This document shows positions 1-7,309 of a stretch of 7,585 bases of DNA, piece after piece. A program made the position numbers and the translations under genes. The stretch is from Planctomycetota bacterium. GTDB taxonomy: Bacteria > Planctomycetota > Phycisphaerae > UBA1845 > UTPLA1. Each line of letters starts with the position of its first letter. Position 1 is the first letter of the stretch. The DNA lies in the NCBI GenBank assembly GCA_027295245.1, contig JAPULF010000096.1:1-7585 (forward strand). The letters are read 5' to 3'. The notes under the pieces were generated by a model. It was not told where the DNA came from. It did no database searches and worked only from the letters and a program-made list of their open reading frames with translations.

Positions 1-16
1 AGCAAACAACAGGGGC

Positions 17-1822
17 ATGCGGATCAATCCTTTTCGTGAATTGAACGAGCGAGCCATGCGACACGCGAGAATCCTCGGAGTCACTACGGTGATCATCGCG
101 CTTGCGCCGCTCGCCGGCTGCGCCGTCCCCCAGGGCCGGGGCGAAGGAAAGTACATGTACCTTCAGGAACCCACCACCAAGGCTTGGTACCACTTTTACC
201 TCCCCGTGGACTACGTCAAGAACCGCGGAGTGCATCCCGTCAAAAGCCGAAAACTCTGGCCCCTGGTCATGACCTTCCACGGCATGAAGCCCTACGACAA
301 CGCCCACCCGCAGGAACGCGAATGGGAAAAAGAGGCCGACTTTTACGGCTACATCGTGTGCGCTCCCGAATTGAAAACCTGCGATTCCTTCATGGAATAC
401 CCCCTCACCAAAGAACACGACTACGTCCTTCAAGACAGGCGCAACGTAATGGCCATCATGGACCACGTGTTCGCAACTACCCGCGCCGACCCAAAGGCCG
501 TTCTCGCGACAAGCTGGTCCTGCGGCGGATACCTGGCCCACTACTTCGCAAACCGATTCCCGAATCGCTTTTCGTGCATTGCCACCCGGCTGTCGAACTT
601 CTCGGCGGCCCTGCTGAAGGACTCCATGATCCCGCTCTACCGTCAAATGCCCGTCGCTATCTTCATCGGGGACGGCGATTTTCAGAAATGCAGATCCGAG
701 TCCCAGGAAGCCGTCGCATGGTACAAGGCAAGGGATTTCGCGGTGGTCCGCGGTAAGATGATCGACAACATGGGGCACAGGCGAATCCCGCAGACCGCCG
801 CGGCCTTCTTTGCCGAGCAGCTTGGCATCAGGCCCCTGCGACCGGCAGAAGCCGCCGCAACGGTCGCACAGGTCAAGATGACGGAGTATTACCCGCCGCC
901 GGAGCTGATTGCGAGAATGTCCCCGGTGACCCGGATGGCATCCCGGCCAGCCTTTGCACGCGCGAACCCCTACAGTGCAGCCGATACACGTCTGCCGCGC
1001 CCGTCCGCCGGGCTCCGAAAAAAGCCGACCATGTATTCGGCCGTCAATGCCGGACGAAGCTATCCGTTCGGCGTCAAGCCGTCTTTCGATCCCTATCCGA
1101 GAAACAAGTCGATCGTCGCCCCCGAAAAGCGCCGACCCAACCGGTCCGCAGCCGACTCCACCCGCGTGGCACGAGGATCGCGACCGGCGAATTGGCTGGA
1201 CCCGACCAAGCCCACCCGCCGCAAGGCCAAAGGCGCAGCCAAACGCGAAGCACCCGGTCTCGGCGCAAACAGTGCGAACCGCAGCGGACGAAAAACCCCT
1301 GCCCGCAACGGCAATTCGTCAGCGATCGCGGATTCGAAAAACGCATCGCCTCGACTTGGCTACCGGCGCTCATTCACCCCCAGCAATGCGGGCCCTCAAG
1401 ACTATCCGGTCGACAAGCTGGCCCGGCGAAATCGCCCGTCTCCGGTTGCCCAGCCGACTCAAAGGGCTTCCGTTCGCAACGTCCCAACACCGATGCCCGC
1501 CCGATCGTATGTCCGGTCCGTCCCTGCCAAACGCGTCAACATCCAACTGGGCGGCCCCGCCATCGGCATCGCACCGCATTATTTGGACTACTCGGTGGAC
1601 CTCCCTCGCAACCTCACCGCCGGAGCCGACTTTCTCTGGATGGACAACGGCGTCTGGATGGGCGACGAAGGCCGCGGCGTCCGAATACTCGACATCCCCG
1701 GGCTCCATCGAATCTCCGTTCTGGTCATCACCAAGAACAACCAGGAATTCCGCGGCTCCGCCACGGTCCAGGTCCTCAAGCCCACCTTCAAGAGCACCTC
1801 CGAACGCCGACCCGCCCGATAG
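17..1822 (+). CDS. Lipoprotein alpha/beta hydrolase (esterase/depolymerase-like) with long basic linker and C-terminal PKD-like domain
   Basis: The protein has 601 residues. A lipoprotein signal peptide is visible: basic n-region, hydrophobic stretch I19-P31 and lipobox L-A-G-C with Cys35 as the lipidation site, so export and membrane anchoring are likely. Residues about 50-275 look like an alpha/beta hydrolase of the PHB-depolymerase/feruloyl-esterase type: TFHG (86-89, oxyanion region), a nucleophile elbow S-W-S-C-G-G with Ser168, an acid in G-D-G-D (Asp219 or Asp221) and His254 in N-M-G-H. Residues 277-505 are a low-complexity Arg/Lys/Pro/Ser/Ala linker. Residues 506-587 look like a PKD/Ig-type beta-sandwich (FLWMDNG, then PGLHRISVLV and FRGSATVQVL). 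The start is uncertain: ATG at 17 leaves a 34-residue leader, ATG at 56 gives a tidier 21-residue signal peptide, and no stop precedes 17 in frame, so the gene could begin outside the window. The substrate is unknown; ester hydrolysis outside the cytoplasm is inferred. Confidence 0.78.
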   Translation: MRINPFRELNERAMRHARILGVTTVIIALAPLAGCAVPQGRGEGKYMYLQEPTTKAWYHFYLPVDYVKNRGVHPVKSRKLWPLVMTFHGMKPYDNAHPQEREWEKEADFYGYIVCAPELKTCDSFMEYPLTKEHDYVLQDRRNVMAIMDHVFATTRADPKAVLATSWSCGGYLAHYFANRFPNRFSCIATRLSNFSAALLKDSMIPLYRQMPVAIFIGDGDFQKCRSESQEAVAWYKARDFAVVRGKMIDNMGHRRIPQTAAAFFAEQLGIRPLRPAEAAATVAQVKMTEYYPPPELIARMSPVTRMASRPAFARANPYSAADTRLPRPSAGLRKKPTMYSAVNAGRSYPFGVKPSFDPYPRNKSIVAPEKRRPNRSAADSTRVARGSRPANWLDPTKPTRRKAKGAAKREAPGLGANSANRSGRKTPARNGNSSAIADSKNASPRLGYRRSFTPSNAGPQDYPVDKLARRNRPSPVAQPTQRASVRNVPTPMPARSYVRSVPAKRVNIQLGGPAIGIAPHYLDYSVDLPRNLTAGADFLWMDNGVWMGDEGRGVRILDIPGLHRISVLVITKNNQEFRGSATVQVLKPTFKSTSERRPAR

Positions 1823-1889
1823 TTCGAGGTCCACGCCTCGCCGCATCCGCTTCCGAGCCGTCCACCGACATGGACAACGTCATTCCAAA

Positions 1890-1905
1890 CCGTTACAGAC
1901 AACGG
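1890..1905 (+). promoter_or_regulatory. Small inverted repeat just before the oxygenase start
   Basis: CCGTT (1890-1894) and AACGG (1901-1905) are perfect complements separated by a 6-nt loop, and the repeat ends 3 nt before the preferred ATG at 1909. In mRNA this 5-bp hairpin would sit where a ribosome binding site should be; no good Shine-Dalgarno sequence is visible there. It could modulate initiation, or be chance: five-base arms are common in GC-rich DNA. Confidence 0.2.
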
Positions 1906-1908
1906 ACC

Positions 1909-3024
1909 ATGACACGAACGCTCCAGGACGTCATCCGGGCGTACGACGCCTCCGCAACGACCGATCGGGCGGTGACCATTCCGAGTGCCTGGTACACCGA
2001 CCCCCGCATTCACGCTCTGGAGCGAAAGGCCGTCTTCGGATCCTCTTGGCAATGGGTCGGTCGATTGGAACAGCTCCGGGAAATCGGCCGATACGTAACC
2101 GCAAGTGTCGCCGGCGAGCCCATTGTCGCCGTGCGCGATCGTAAAGGCCGACTTCAGGCGTTCCACAACGTCTGCCGCCACCACGCCGCGGCCGTTTGCT
2201 CGTTGCCCGAAGGCAAGGCCTCCGCCCTGCGATGCCCCTACCACGGTTGGACCTACGGGCTGGACGGCCGACTCGAGGGCGTACCACAGTTCGAATCGGC
2301 CCGCGACTTCGACAAATCCGAATTCGGTCTCGTGCCCGTTCGCGTAGACACCTGGGCCGATTTCGTCTTTGTCAACATAGACGGCGCCGCCCCGCCTCTG
2401 AACGAGTTTGCTCGACCGCTGATCGAACGGGTCGCCGCGTTCGATCTGGACAAGCTACGGTTCGCCGAGCGGCGCTCCTACGAACTCGCCTGCAACTGGA
2501 AGGTGTACGTCGACAACTATCTCGACGGCGGCTACCACGTCCCGTTCATTCACAAGGCCCTCGGAAGCGTGCTCGACAACGCCGGATACACGATCGAAAA
2601 CGAAGATCGTGTCTGCGTACAGACCAGTCCGATCCGGCCCGACCGCGGCGACGCCGAAACCGCCTCCGTCCGCGCCGGCGACACCGCCCTCTATGTCTGG
2701 CTCTATCCCAACTTCATGATCAACTGTTACGAAGGCGTGATGGACGTCAATCTCGTCCTGCCGCTCGCCCTCGATCGCACCTTGGTCATCTTCGATTTCT
2801 TCTTCGCCGACGGCGGATCGATCGAGGACCACGAACGGGAAATCAGCATCAAGGTCGCCGAGCGAATCCAACACGAGGACATGGACATCTGCGAGTCGGT
2901 GCAGCGCGGACTCTCGTCGCGCGCCTACGATGTCGGACGTCTGTCTCCCCGCCGCGAGGCCGGCGAGCATCTCTTCCACCGCCTCTTGTACAACGATCTC
3001 AATGCCGCGCTCGACGGCTCGTAG
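1909..3024 (+). CDS. Rieske non-heme iron oxygenase, choline-monooxygenase-like
   Basis: The protein has 371 residues, usual for a Rieske oxygenase alpha subunit. The Rieske [2Fe-2S] ligands are Cys89-x-His91 and Cys109-P-Y-His112, followed by G-W. The catalytic domain has the mononuclear iron site in NWKVYVDNYLDGGYHVPFIH: His210 and His215, with Asp326 (in EDMDICE) the likely third ligand and Asp206 the likely electron bridge. The DNYLDGGYHVP signature and the VQRGL/GRLSP tail match plant choline monooxygenase and related bacterial enzymes acting on quaternary amines. The reaction is probably O2-dependent hydroxylation or N-demethylation, with electrons from a ferredoxin or flavin reductase that is not encoded here. 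The frame is open back to 1192, but that part overlaps the hydrolase gene. ATG 1909 is preferred because the family-like sequence begins there; ATG 1870 would add 13 residues with poorer codon bias. Family is confident, substrate is not. Confidence 0.88.
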   Translation: MTRTLQDVIRAYDASATTDRAVTIPSAWYTDPRIHALERKAVFGSSWQWVGRLEQLREIGRYVTASVAGEPIVAVRDRKGRLQAFHNVCRHHAAAVCSLPEGKASALRCPYHGWTYGLDGRLEGVPQFESARDFDKSEFGLVPVRVDTWADFVFVNIDGAAPPLNEFARPLIERVAAFDLDKLRFAERRSYELACNWKVYVDNYLDGGYHVPFIHKALGSVLDNAGYTIENEDRVCVQTSPIRPDRGDAETASVRAGDTALYVWLYPNFMINCYEGVMDVNLVLPLALDRTLVIFDFFFADGGSIEDHEREISIKVAERIQHEDMDICESVQRGLSSRAYDVGRLSPRREAGEHLFHRLLYNDLNAALDGS

Positions 3025-3069
3025 CCCGCAAACAGACGCCGATTCGGTCTCACCGCGGCCCCGCCCGCG

Positions 3070-3098
3070 TTGCGTTGCCCGCATGCACCTGATAGATT
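3070..3098 (+). promoter_or_regulatory. Candidate sigma-70-type promoter for the amidotransferase
   Basis: TTGCGT (3070-3075, three of six consensus bases) is followed after exactly 17 nt by TAGATT (3093-3098, four of six), with TG at 3090-3091 forming an extended -10. It lies in the most AT-rich part of the spacer between the oxygenase and amidotransferase genes and would give a leader of about 120 nt. The match is modest, so this is a suggestion only. Confidence 0.28.
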
Positions 3099-3118
3099 GA
3101 ATCAAGCGCGATCGCAAG

Positions 3119-3143
3119 CCGGATTCCGGAGCGTCCGACGCTC
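3119..3143. repeat. Two abutting inverted repeats in the amidotransferase leader
   Basis: CCGGA-T-TCCGG (3119-3129) and GAGCGTC-C-GACGCTC (3129-3143) are perfect inverted repeats with single-base centres, sharing one base. They lie just downstream of the candidate promoter, where an operator or a leader hairpin would be expected. The second could fold as a 5-bp stem with a 5-nt loop. Neither has a T-tract after it, so a terminator for the preceding oxygenase gene is unlikely. A further small repeat, TTCGC-TTG-GCGAA, lies at 3180-3192. Confidence 0.4.
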
Positions 3144-3226
3144 GATAACGATGACAGAGATTTCACCGGTGGGGCCGCGTTCGCTTGGCGAAACCGTGCC
3201 GGCGGCGGACAAGCCGGATCGAACAA

Positions 3227-3961
3227 ATGCCAACGCCCATCGAAAACGCACGCCTGCTTCTCATTCAAGTACGGGAACGCGAAGACGTCGAGAAGCAGGA
3301 GCAGGACTGCTTCGTCGAACGCTGCCGCATCCGCAAGGACCAGCTCGATGCCGTCAACCTGCTTAACGATCCCGTGCCGACTTGGGATCAAGCCGGCGCG
3401 TTCGACGTGGTCATGATCGGCGGCGCGGGCGTCTTGTCGGTCACCCAGAATCATCCGTTCAACGAAGCCCTGACCGAATTGGTCCTTCGCCTTTGCGAAG
3501 CGGACCGGCCGCTCTTCGGGGCATGCTGGGGCCACCAGTTCGTCGCCCAGGCCCTGGGCGGCACCGTGATCACCGACCACGACCGCCGCGAGATCGGCAC
3601 AAACAAAGTCGAATTGACCCCCGCCGGCCGCGACGATCCGATTTTCGCCGGGCTGCCGCCCAGCTTTCAGGCCCACATGGGCCATCACGACTACGCGTCT
3701 AAACTACCTGCCGGCGCGGTCGAACTCGCAACTTCGCGGCAATGTCCGAACCAGTCGTTCCGCATCGACGGTAAAATGGTCTACGGAATGCAGTTTCATT
3801 GTGAACTCAACACCGCCCGACTGCTGGAACGCCTCACGATTTACCAACACATCTACAAGCCCGACGACGACTATCTCGAGAATCTCAAACGGGAACCGAT
3901 TCCGACGCCCGAGACCGACGGCCTTCTGCGCCGGTTCCTCGAACTCGCGCTCCCGACCTGA
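3227..3961 (+). CDS. Stand-alone class I (triad) glutamine amidotransferase, GMP-synthase-like
   Basis: The protein has 244 residues and is a single cytoplasmic GATase1 domain. The nucleophile elbow G-A-C-W-G-H-Q carries Cys100, and the Q-F-H-C-E motif supplies His191 and Glu193, completing the Cys-His-Glu triad that hydrolyses glutamine or a gamma-glutamyl amide. The GG of MIGGAG (65-66) fits the oxyanion region. No synthetase domain is fused, as in the GMP-synthase-like amidotransferases that act with a separate partner, or as gamma-glutamyl hydrolases such as PuuD. The acceptor substrate cannot be read from sequence. ATG 3227 is preferred over the in-frame TTG at 3185 because family-like sequence (ARLLLIQV) starts a few residues after it; the Shine-Dalgarno match is weak (GGAT at 3216-3219). 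It follows the Rieske oxygenase gene on the same strand after 202 nt, so a shared pathway is possible but not shown. It converges on dnaE2. Confidence 0.87.
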   Translation: MPTPIENARLLLIQVREREDVEKQEQDCFVERCRIRKDQLDAVNLLNDPVPTWDQAGAFDVVMIGGAGVLSVTQNHPFNEALTELVLRLCEADRPLFGACWGHQFVAQALGGTVITDHDRREIGTNKVELTPAGRDDPIFAGLPPSFQAHMGHHDYASKLPAGAVELATSRQCPNQSFRIDGKMVYGMQFHCELNTARLLERLTIYQHIYKPDDDYLENLKREPIPTPETDGLLRRFLELALPT

Positions 3962-3973
3962 TTCACCGCGGCC

Positions 3974-3986
3974 CTTTCAATGAAAG
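3974..3986. repeat. Inverted repeat at the convergent gene ends
   Basis: CTTTCA (3974-3979) and TGAAAG (3981-3986) are perfect complements around a single A, spanning the stop codon and last codons of dnaE2. The two convergent reading frames end only 15 nt apart. The element might contribute to transcript ending on either strand, but the usable stem is only 4 bp with a 5-nt loop and is not GC-rich, so a conventional intrinsic terminator is not supported. Confidence 0.25.
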
Positions 3987-6900
3987 TCGCGCGACTGGCT
4001 CGACAGCGTGACAAGTGATTCGCTCAACCCCGCCACGCGGTTGACCATAACGTGAATCACCTCCCCCTGACGCTCCACCGCCCCGTGCGCGATGACCGCC
4101 ACGCTCGTCCGCGCCGCCCTTCGCCAACGCTCCCACACCTTCGGCCGGATGATGAGATTCGCCACGCCCGTCTCATCCTCCAGCGTCATGAACACGATGC
4201 CCTTCGCCGTGCTCGGACGCTGGCGTACCAGAACCAGACCGCACACCGCGATCCGCCGCCCGTTTCTCCATGACTTCAACGCCGCGTTCTCGCTCACGCC
4301 CATTCCCCGCAACTCGCGCCGCACCAGCGAAATCGGATGGGCCGTCAAAGACATGCCGATCGTGTCATAATCCTGAACCACCCGTTCTTCCAAGCCGATC
4401 CGAGGCAACACCGGCTTCGGCTCCTCCGGCTCCAATCCCTCGAACAGGCCCGCCTGATCGTCGAGAGACAAAACCTGCCACAAAGACTCCCGTCGATTAA
4501 TGCCCAGCGAGCCGAAGGCATCCGCCGCCGACAGTCGCGTCAGTGTTTCACGGGAAGCCCCGCTACGACGGGCCACCTCGACAACGCTGCCAAAAGCGCC
4601 GTCGCGACGGGCCGCAACGATTCCCTCCACCTTGGCCGCCGAGATCCCCCGAATCAAACGAAACCCCAGCCGGATCGCGCCGTCTTCCAACAGGCAGTCG
4701 TATTCGCCGGCATTCACGTCCGGGCCGAGCACCGCCACGCCGTGCTCCCGGGCGTCGCGCACGATCTGGGCCGGCGCGTAAAAACCCATCGGCTGCGAAT
4801 TGAGCAACGCCGCCGCGAAGGCCGCCGGATGATACCGCTTCAACCACGCCGAAACGTAAACCAACAACGCAAACGAAGCCGCATGGCTCTCCGGAAACCC
4901 GTACTCCCCGAAACCGAGGATCTGCTTGAAACACCGCTCGGCGAACGCATCGTCGTAGCCGTTCGACTTCATCCCCTCGATCAACCGGCCGCGAAATCTC
5001 TCCAGGCCCCCGTAACGCTTCCACGCCGCCATGCCACGCCGCAACTGATCGGCCTCGTCCGGCGTAAACCCCGCCGCAACGATCGCCAAACGCATGGCCT
5101 GCTCCTGAAAGATCGGAACCCCCAGCGTCTTGCCCAAAACGCCGCGGACCGCCTCGTTGGGAAAGTCGAGCGCCTCCTCCCCCGCACGCCGACGCAAATA
5201 CGGATGCACCATCCCCCCCTGAATCGGACCCGGCCGCACGATCGCCACCTCGATCACCAGATCGTAATAGTTCCGCGGACGCAGCCTCGGCAACATGCTC
5301 ATCTGCGCCCGGCTCTCGATCTGAAACACCCCGATCGTATCCGCCGCGCAGATCATGTCGTACACCGCCGGCTCCTCCGGCGGAACGCTGTGCAGCGCCA
5401 GCGACGGACCGCCGCTGCCGGCGATCAGCCCGAACGCCTTTCGGATGCACGTCAGCATCCCCAGCGCCAAACAGTCCACCTTCAACATCCCCAGCGCGTC
5501 CAGATCGTCCTTGTCCCACTCGATAAACGTCCGGTCGGGCATCGCCCCGTTCAAAATCGGAACCGTCTCGCACAGCGGACCCTCCGTGATCACGAACCCG
5601 CCCACGTGTTGCGACAAATGCCTCGGAAAGCCGATCACTTGGTGAACCAGCCGCAACACCATCCGCAGCGTGCGATCCCGCGGGTCGAAGCCCGCCTCCC
5701 GGACGATCTCTTCGTCCAGCGGCGAGCGATGCCACCAGTCCAGCCGCTTGGCCAGCGTGTCCACCGCGTCCAGCGACAGACCCAGGGCCTTGCCCACGTC
5801 CCGAACCGCCGACCGCGGCCGATAGGTGATCACCTCCCCGGCGATCGCCGCCCGTTCGCGGCCGTACTTCTCGTAGATGTACTGGAAAACCTCCTCGCGC
5901 CGCTCGTGCTCGAAATCGACGTCGATGTCGGGCGGCTCGTTCCGCTCCCGGCTGACGAACCGCTCGAACAGCAGGTCCACCCGAACCGGATCCACCGCCG
6001 TGATTCCCAGGCAATAGCAGACCACCGAGTTCGCCGCCGACCCCCGCCCCTGGCACAAAATCTCCCGCCCGCGGGCAAACCGAACCACGTCGTAGACCGT
6101 CAGAAAATACGGCTCGTAGTGCAACTCCCGAATCAGCGCCAGCTCGTGCTCCAGCATCTTGCGGACGTGGGCCGGAATCCGACCGGCATAACGCTCCCGG
6201 GCCCCCGCCCAGGTCAGCTTGTCGAGATACTCCCTCGGTGACATGCCGTCCGGGCACATCTCGCGCGGATACTCGTACCGCAACTCGTCCAGTGAAAAAT
6301 GACAGCGATCGAGAATCTCGACCGATCGCCCGACGGCGTCCGGACACGGCCCGAACCGCCGATAGACCTCGTCCGGCGCCTGCAAATGCCGTCCGGCATT
6401 CGCCGACAGCCGTCGCCCCGCCTCGTGAATCGTACACCGATGCCGGACACAGGTCAGCACGTCGTGCAGGTAGCGCCGCTCGGGCACGTGATAGTGAACG
6501 TCATTGGCGGCCACAAGCGGCAAGCCCGTCGAGCGCGACAGCGCTTGTAGCGCCCCCAATCGCCCCGCGTCATCGCGACCTTGGCACAATTCCGCGGCCA
6601 GATACCCCCGGTCCGCGAACAACGCCCGATAGCGATGCAGCCATGCCGTCAACGATTCCGCAGACCCGCCCCACGCCCCCGACGCGCCCGATGCGCCCAA
6701 CCCGCGGTAAACTGTATTGCCGTTGTCGACCTCCGCCGCGGCGTACGGCAAACACAACCCGATCAGACCCGCCGCGTGCGAAGCGATATCCTCGAACGTG
6801 ATCCGACAGTCGCCCTTGATCGAGCGCCGCCGACCCACGGTAATGAGTCGGGCAAGACGTCCGTACGCCGCCCGGTCCGGCGCCAGCAACACCACCGGCG

Positions 6901-7246
6901 GCGCATCGATCGGAACGATCTCGGCCCCGATAACGAGCCTGACCCCGCACCGCTTCGCCGCGATGTGCATGCGAACCACCCCGGCCAGCGTATTGCGATC
7001 GGTAACCGCCAGCCCGCGATACCCCAGGATGGCCACCGACTCCGCCAACTCCTCCGGATGCGACGCCCCCCGCAAAAACGAAAAGTTTGTCTTGCAGTGC
7101 AGCTCGGCATACGGCGGCTGCGGCCCGACCGGCTCCACCGGCCGACCGGACTCGCTGCCCTGCCCGCGTTCCCACGCGGCTGCCCCCTGATAGCCGATCT
7201 CTTTGGCGGGATGGCTATGCAGCTTGGCATTCGGGAGTTCGGGCAC
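3977..7246 (-). CDS. dnaE2: Error-prone DNA polymerase III alpha subunit DnaE2 (ImuC)
   Basis: The protein has 1089 residues, full length for DnaE2. It is the C-family polymerase used in damage-induced translesion synthesis, normally with ImuA and ImuB. After a 45-residue N-terminal extension, the PHP domain begins at YAELHCKTNFSFLRGASHP (46-64); the second His of the usual H-x-H is Cys51, as in other DnaE2 proteins. The polymerase core has GRGSAANS (400-407), the catalytic PDIDVDF (439-445, Asp440 and Asp442) and a third candidate catalytic Asp591 in KVDCLALG. A clamp-motif-like QAGLF lies at 931-935, an OB-fold at about 994-1075, and the C-terminus is SRDFH, the typical DnaE2 ending. The start is GTG at 7244-7246 with AGGAGG five bases upstream. 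No imuA or imuB is visible, and dnaE2 seems to have its own promoter. It is unlikely to be the replicative DnaE1, because of the altered PHP motif, the length and the tail. Confidence 0.96.
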   Translation of the reverse strand: MPELPNAKLHSHPAKEIGYQGAAAWERGQGSESGRPVEPVGPQPPYAELHCKTNFSFLRGASHPEELAESVAILGYRGLAVTDRNTLAGVVRMHIAAKRCGVRLVIGAEIVPIDAPPVVLLAPDRAAYGRLARLITVGRRRSIKGDCRITFEDIASHAAGLIGLCLPYAAAEVDNGNTVYRGLGASGASGAWGGSAESLTAWLHRYRALFADRGYLAAELCQGRDDAGRLGALQALSRSTGLPLVAANDVHYHVPERRYLHDVLTCVRHRCTIHEAGRRLSANAGRHLQAPDEVYRRFGPCPDAVGRSVEILDRCHFSLDELRYEYPREMCPDGMSPREYLDKLTWAGARERYAGRIPAHVRKMLEHELALIRELHYEPYFLTVYDVVRFARGREILCQGRGSAANSVVCYCLGITAVDPVRVDLLFERFVSRERNEPPDIDVDFEHERREEVFQYIYEKYGRERAAIAGEVITYRPRSAVRDVGKALGLSLDAVDTLAKRLDWWHRSPLDEEIVREAGFDPRDRTLRMVLRLVHQVIGFPRHLSQHVGGFVITEGPLCETVPILNGAMPDRTFIEWDKDDLDALGMLKVDCLALGMLTCIRKAFGLIAGSGGPSLALHSVPPEEPAVYDMICAADTIGVFQIESRAQMSMLPRLRPRNYYDLVIEVAIVRPGPIQGGMVHPYLRRRAGEEALDFPNEAVRGVLGKTLGVPIFQEQAMRLAIVAAGFTPDEADQLRRGMAAWKRYGGLERFRGRLIEGMKSNGYDDAFAERCFKQILGFGEYGFPESHAASFALLVYVSAWLKRYHPAAFAAALLNSQPMGFYAPAQIVRDAREHGVAVLGPDVNAGEYDCLLEDGAIRLGFRLIRGISAAKVEGIVAARRDGAFGSVVEVARRSGASRETLTRLSAADAFGSLGINRRESLWQVLSLDDQAGLFEGLEPEEPKPVLPRIGLEERVVQDYDTIGMSLTAHPISLVRRELRGMGVSENAALKSWRNGRRIAVCGLVLVRQRPSTAKGIVFMTLEDETGVANLIIRPKVWERWRRAARTSVAVIAHGAVERQGEVIHVMVNRVAGLSESLVTLSSQSRDFH
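6662..6697 (-). repeat. Degenerate 9-bp tandem repeat within dnaE2
   Basis: On the coding strand four consecutive 9-base units, the first two near-identical (GGCGCATCG and GGCGCGTCG) and the next two diverged, encode G-A-S, G-A-S, G-A-W and G-G-S at residues 184-195. This makes a Gly/Ser/Ala-rich loop in the PHP region. It looks like an in-frame slippage expansion in a surface loop; the reading frame is kept. Confidence 0.55.
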
Positions 7247-7251
7247 GGATG

Positions 7252-7257
7252 CCTCCT
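7252..7257 (-). promoter_or_regulatory. Strong Shine-Dalgarno site for dnaE2
   Basis: The - strand reads AGGAGG five bases before the GTG at 7246. It is the only consensus ribosome binding site in the window and fixes the dnaE2 start at GTG rather than at an internal ATG. Confidence 0.85.
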
Positions 7258-7309
7258 ACGCCCGTGCGCACCGATACAGCCCGGTGCCACGGTCTTGGAG
7301 AAACACCCA

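Noticed and set aside
1825..1840. CGAGG/CCTCG hairpin after the hydrolase stop as a terminator
   Set aside because: The stem is only 5 bp with no T-tract, so an intrinsic terminator is not supported.
1192..1908. N-terminal extension of the Rieske oxygenase frame
   Set aside because: The frame is open but covers the hydrolase linker and C-terminal domain; its translation is Arg/Pro/Gln-rich and not family-like. It is not a fusion protein.
954..2144. Open frame of 396 codons across the hydrolase and oxygenase genes
   Set aside because: Biased Ser/Pro/Arg composition, no motif, and overlap with two genes that have clear domains.
3108..3115. GCGATCGC octamer resembling the cyanobacterial HIP1 element
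   Set aside because: I noticed only this copy, and the gene content does not suggest a cyanobacterium; expected by chance in GC-rich DNA.
3151..3366. Small open frame starting ATG at 3151 that overlaps the amidotransferase start
   Set aside because: It overlaps the amidotransferase by about 140 nt, and its later part is Arg-rich shadow sequence; there is no ribosome site.
4337..6241. Long open frame of 634 codons on the + strand opposite dnaE2
   Set aside because: It is antisense to a certain polymerase gene, has an Arg/Gln/His/Pro-rich composition with no recognisable motif, and is the usual by-product of high-GC codon bias.
4563..6437. Long open frame of 624 codons on the - strand overlapping dnaE2 in another frame
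   Set aside because: Gly/Arg/Ala-rich with no domain; it lies wholly inside the dnaE2 coding region.
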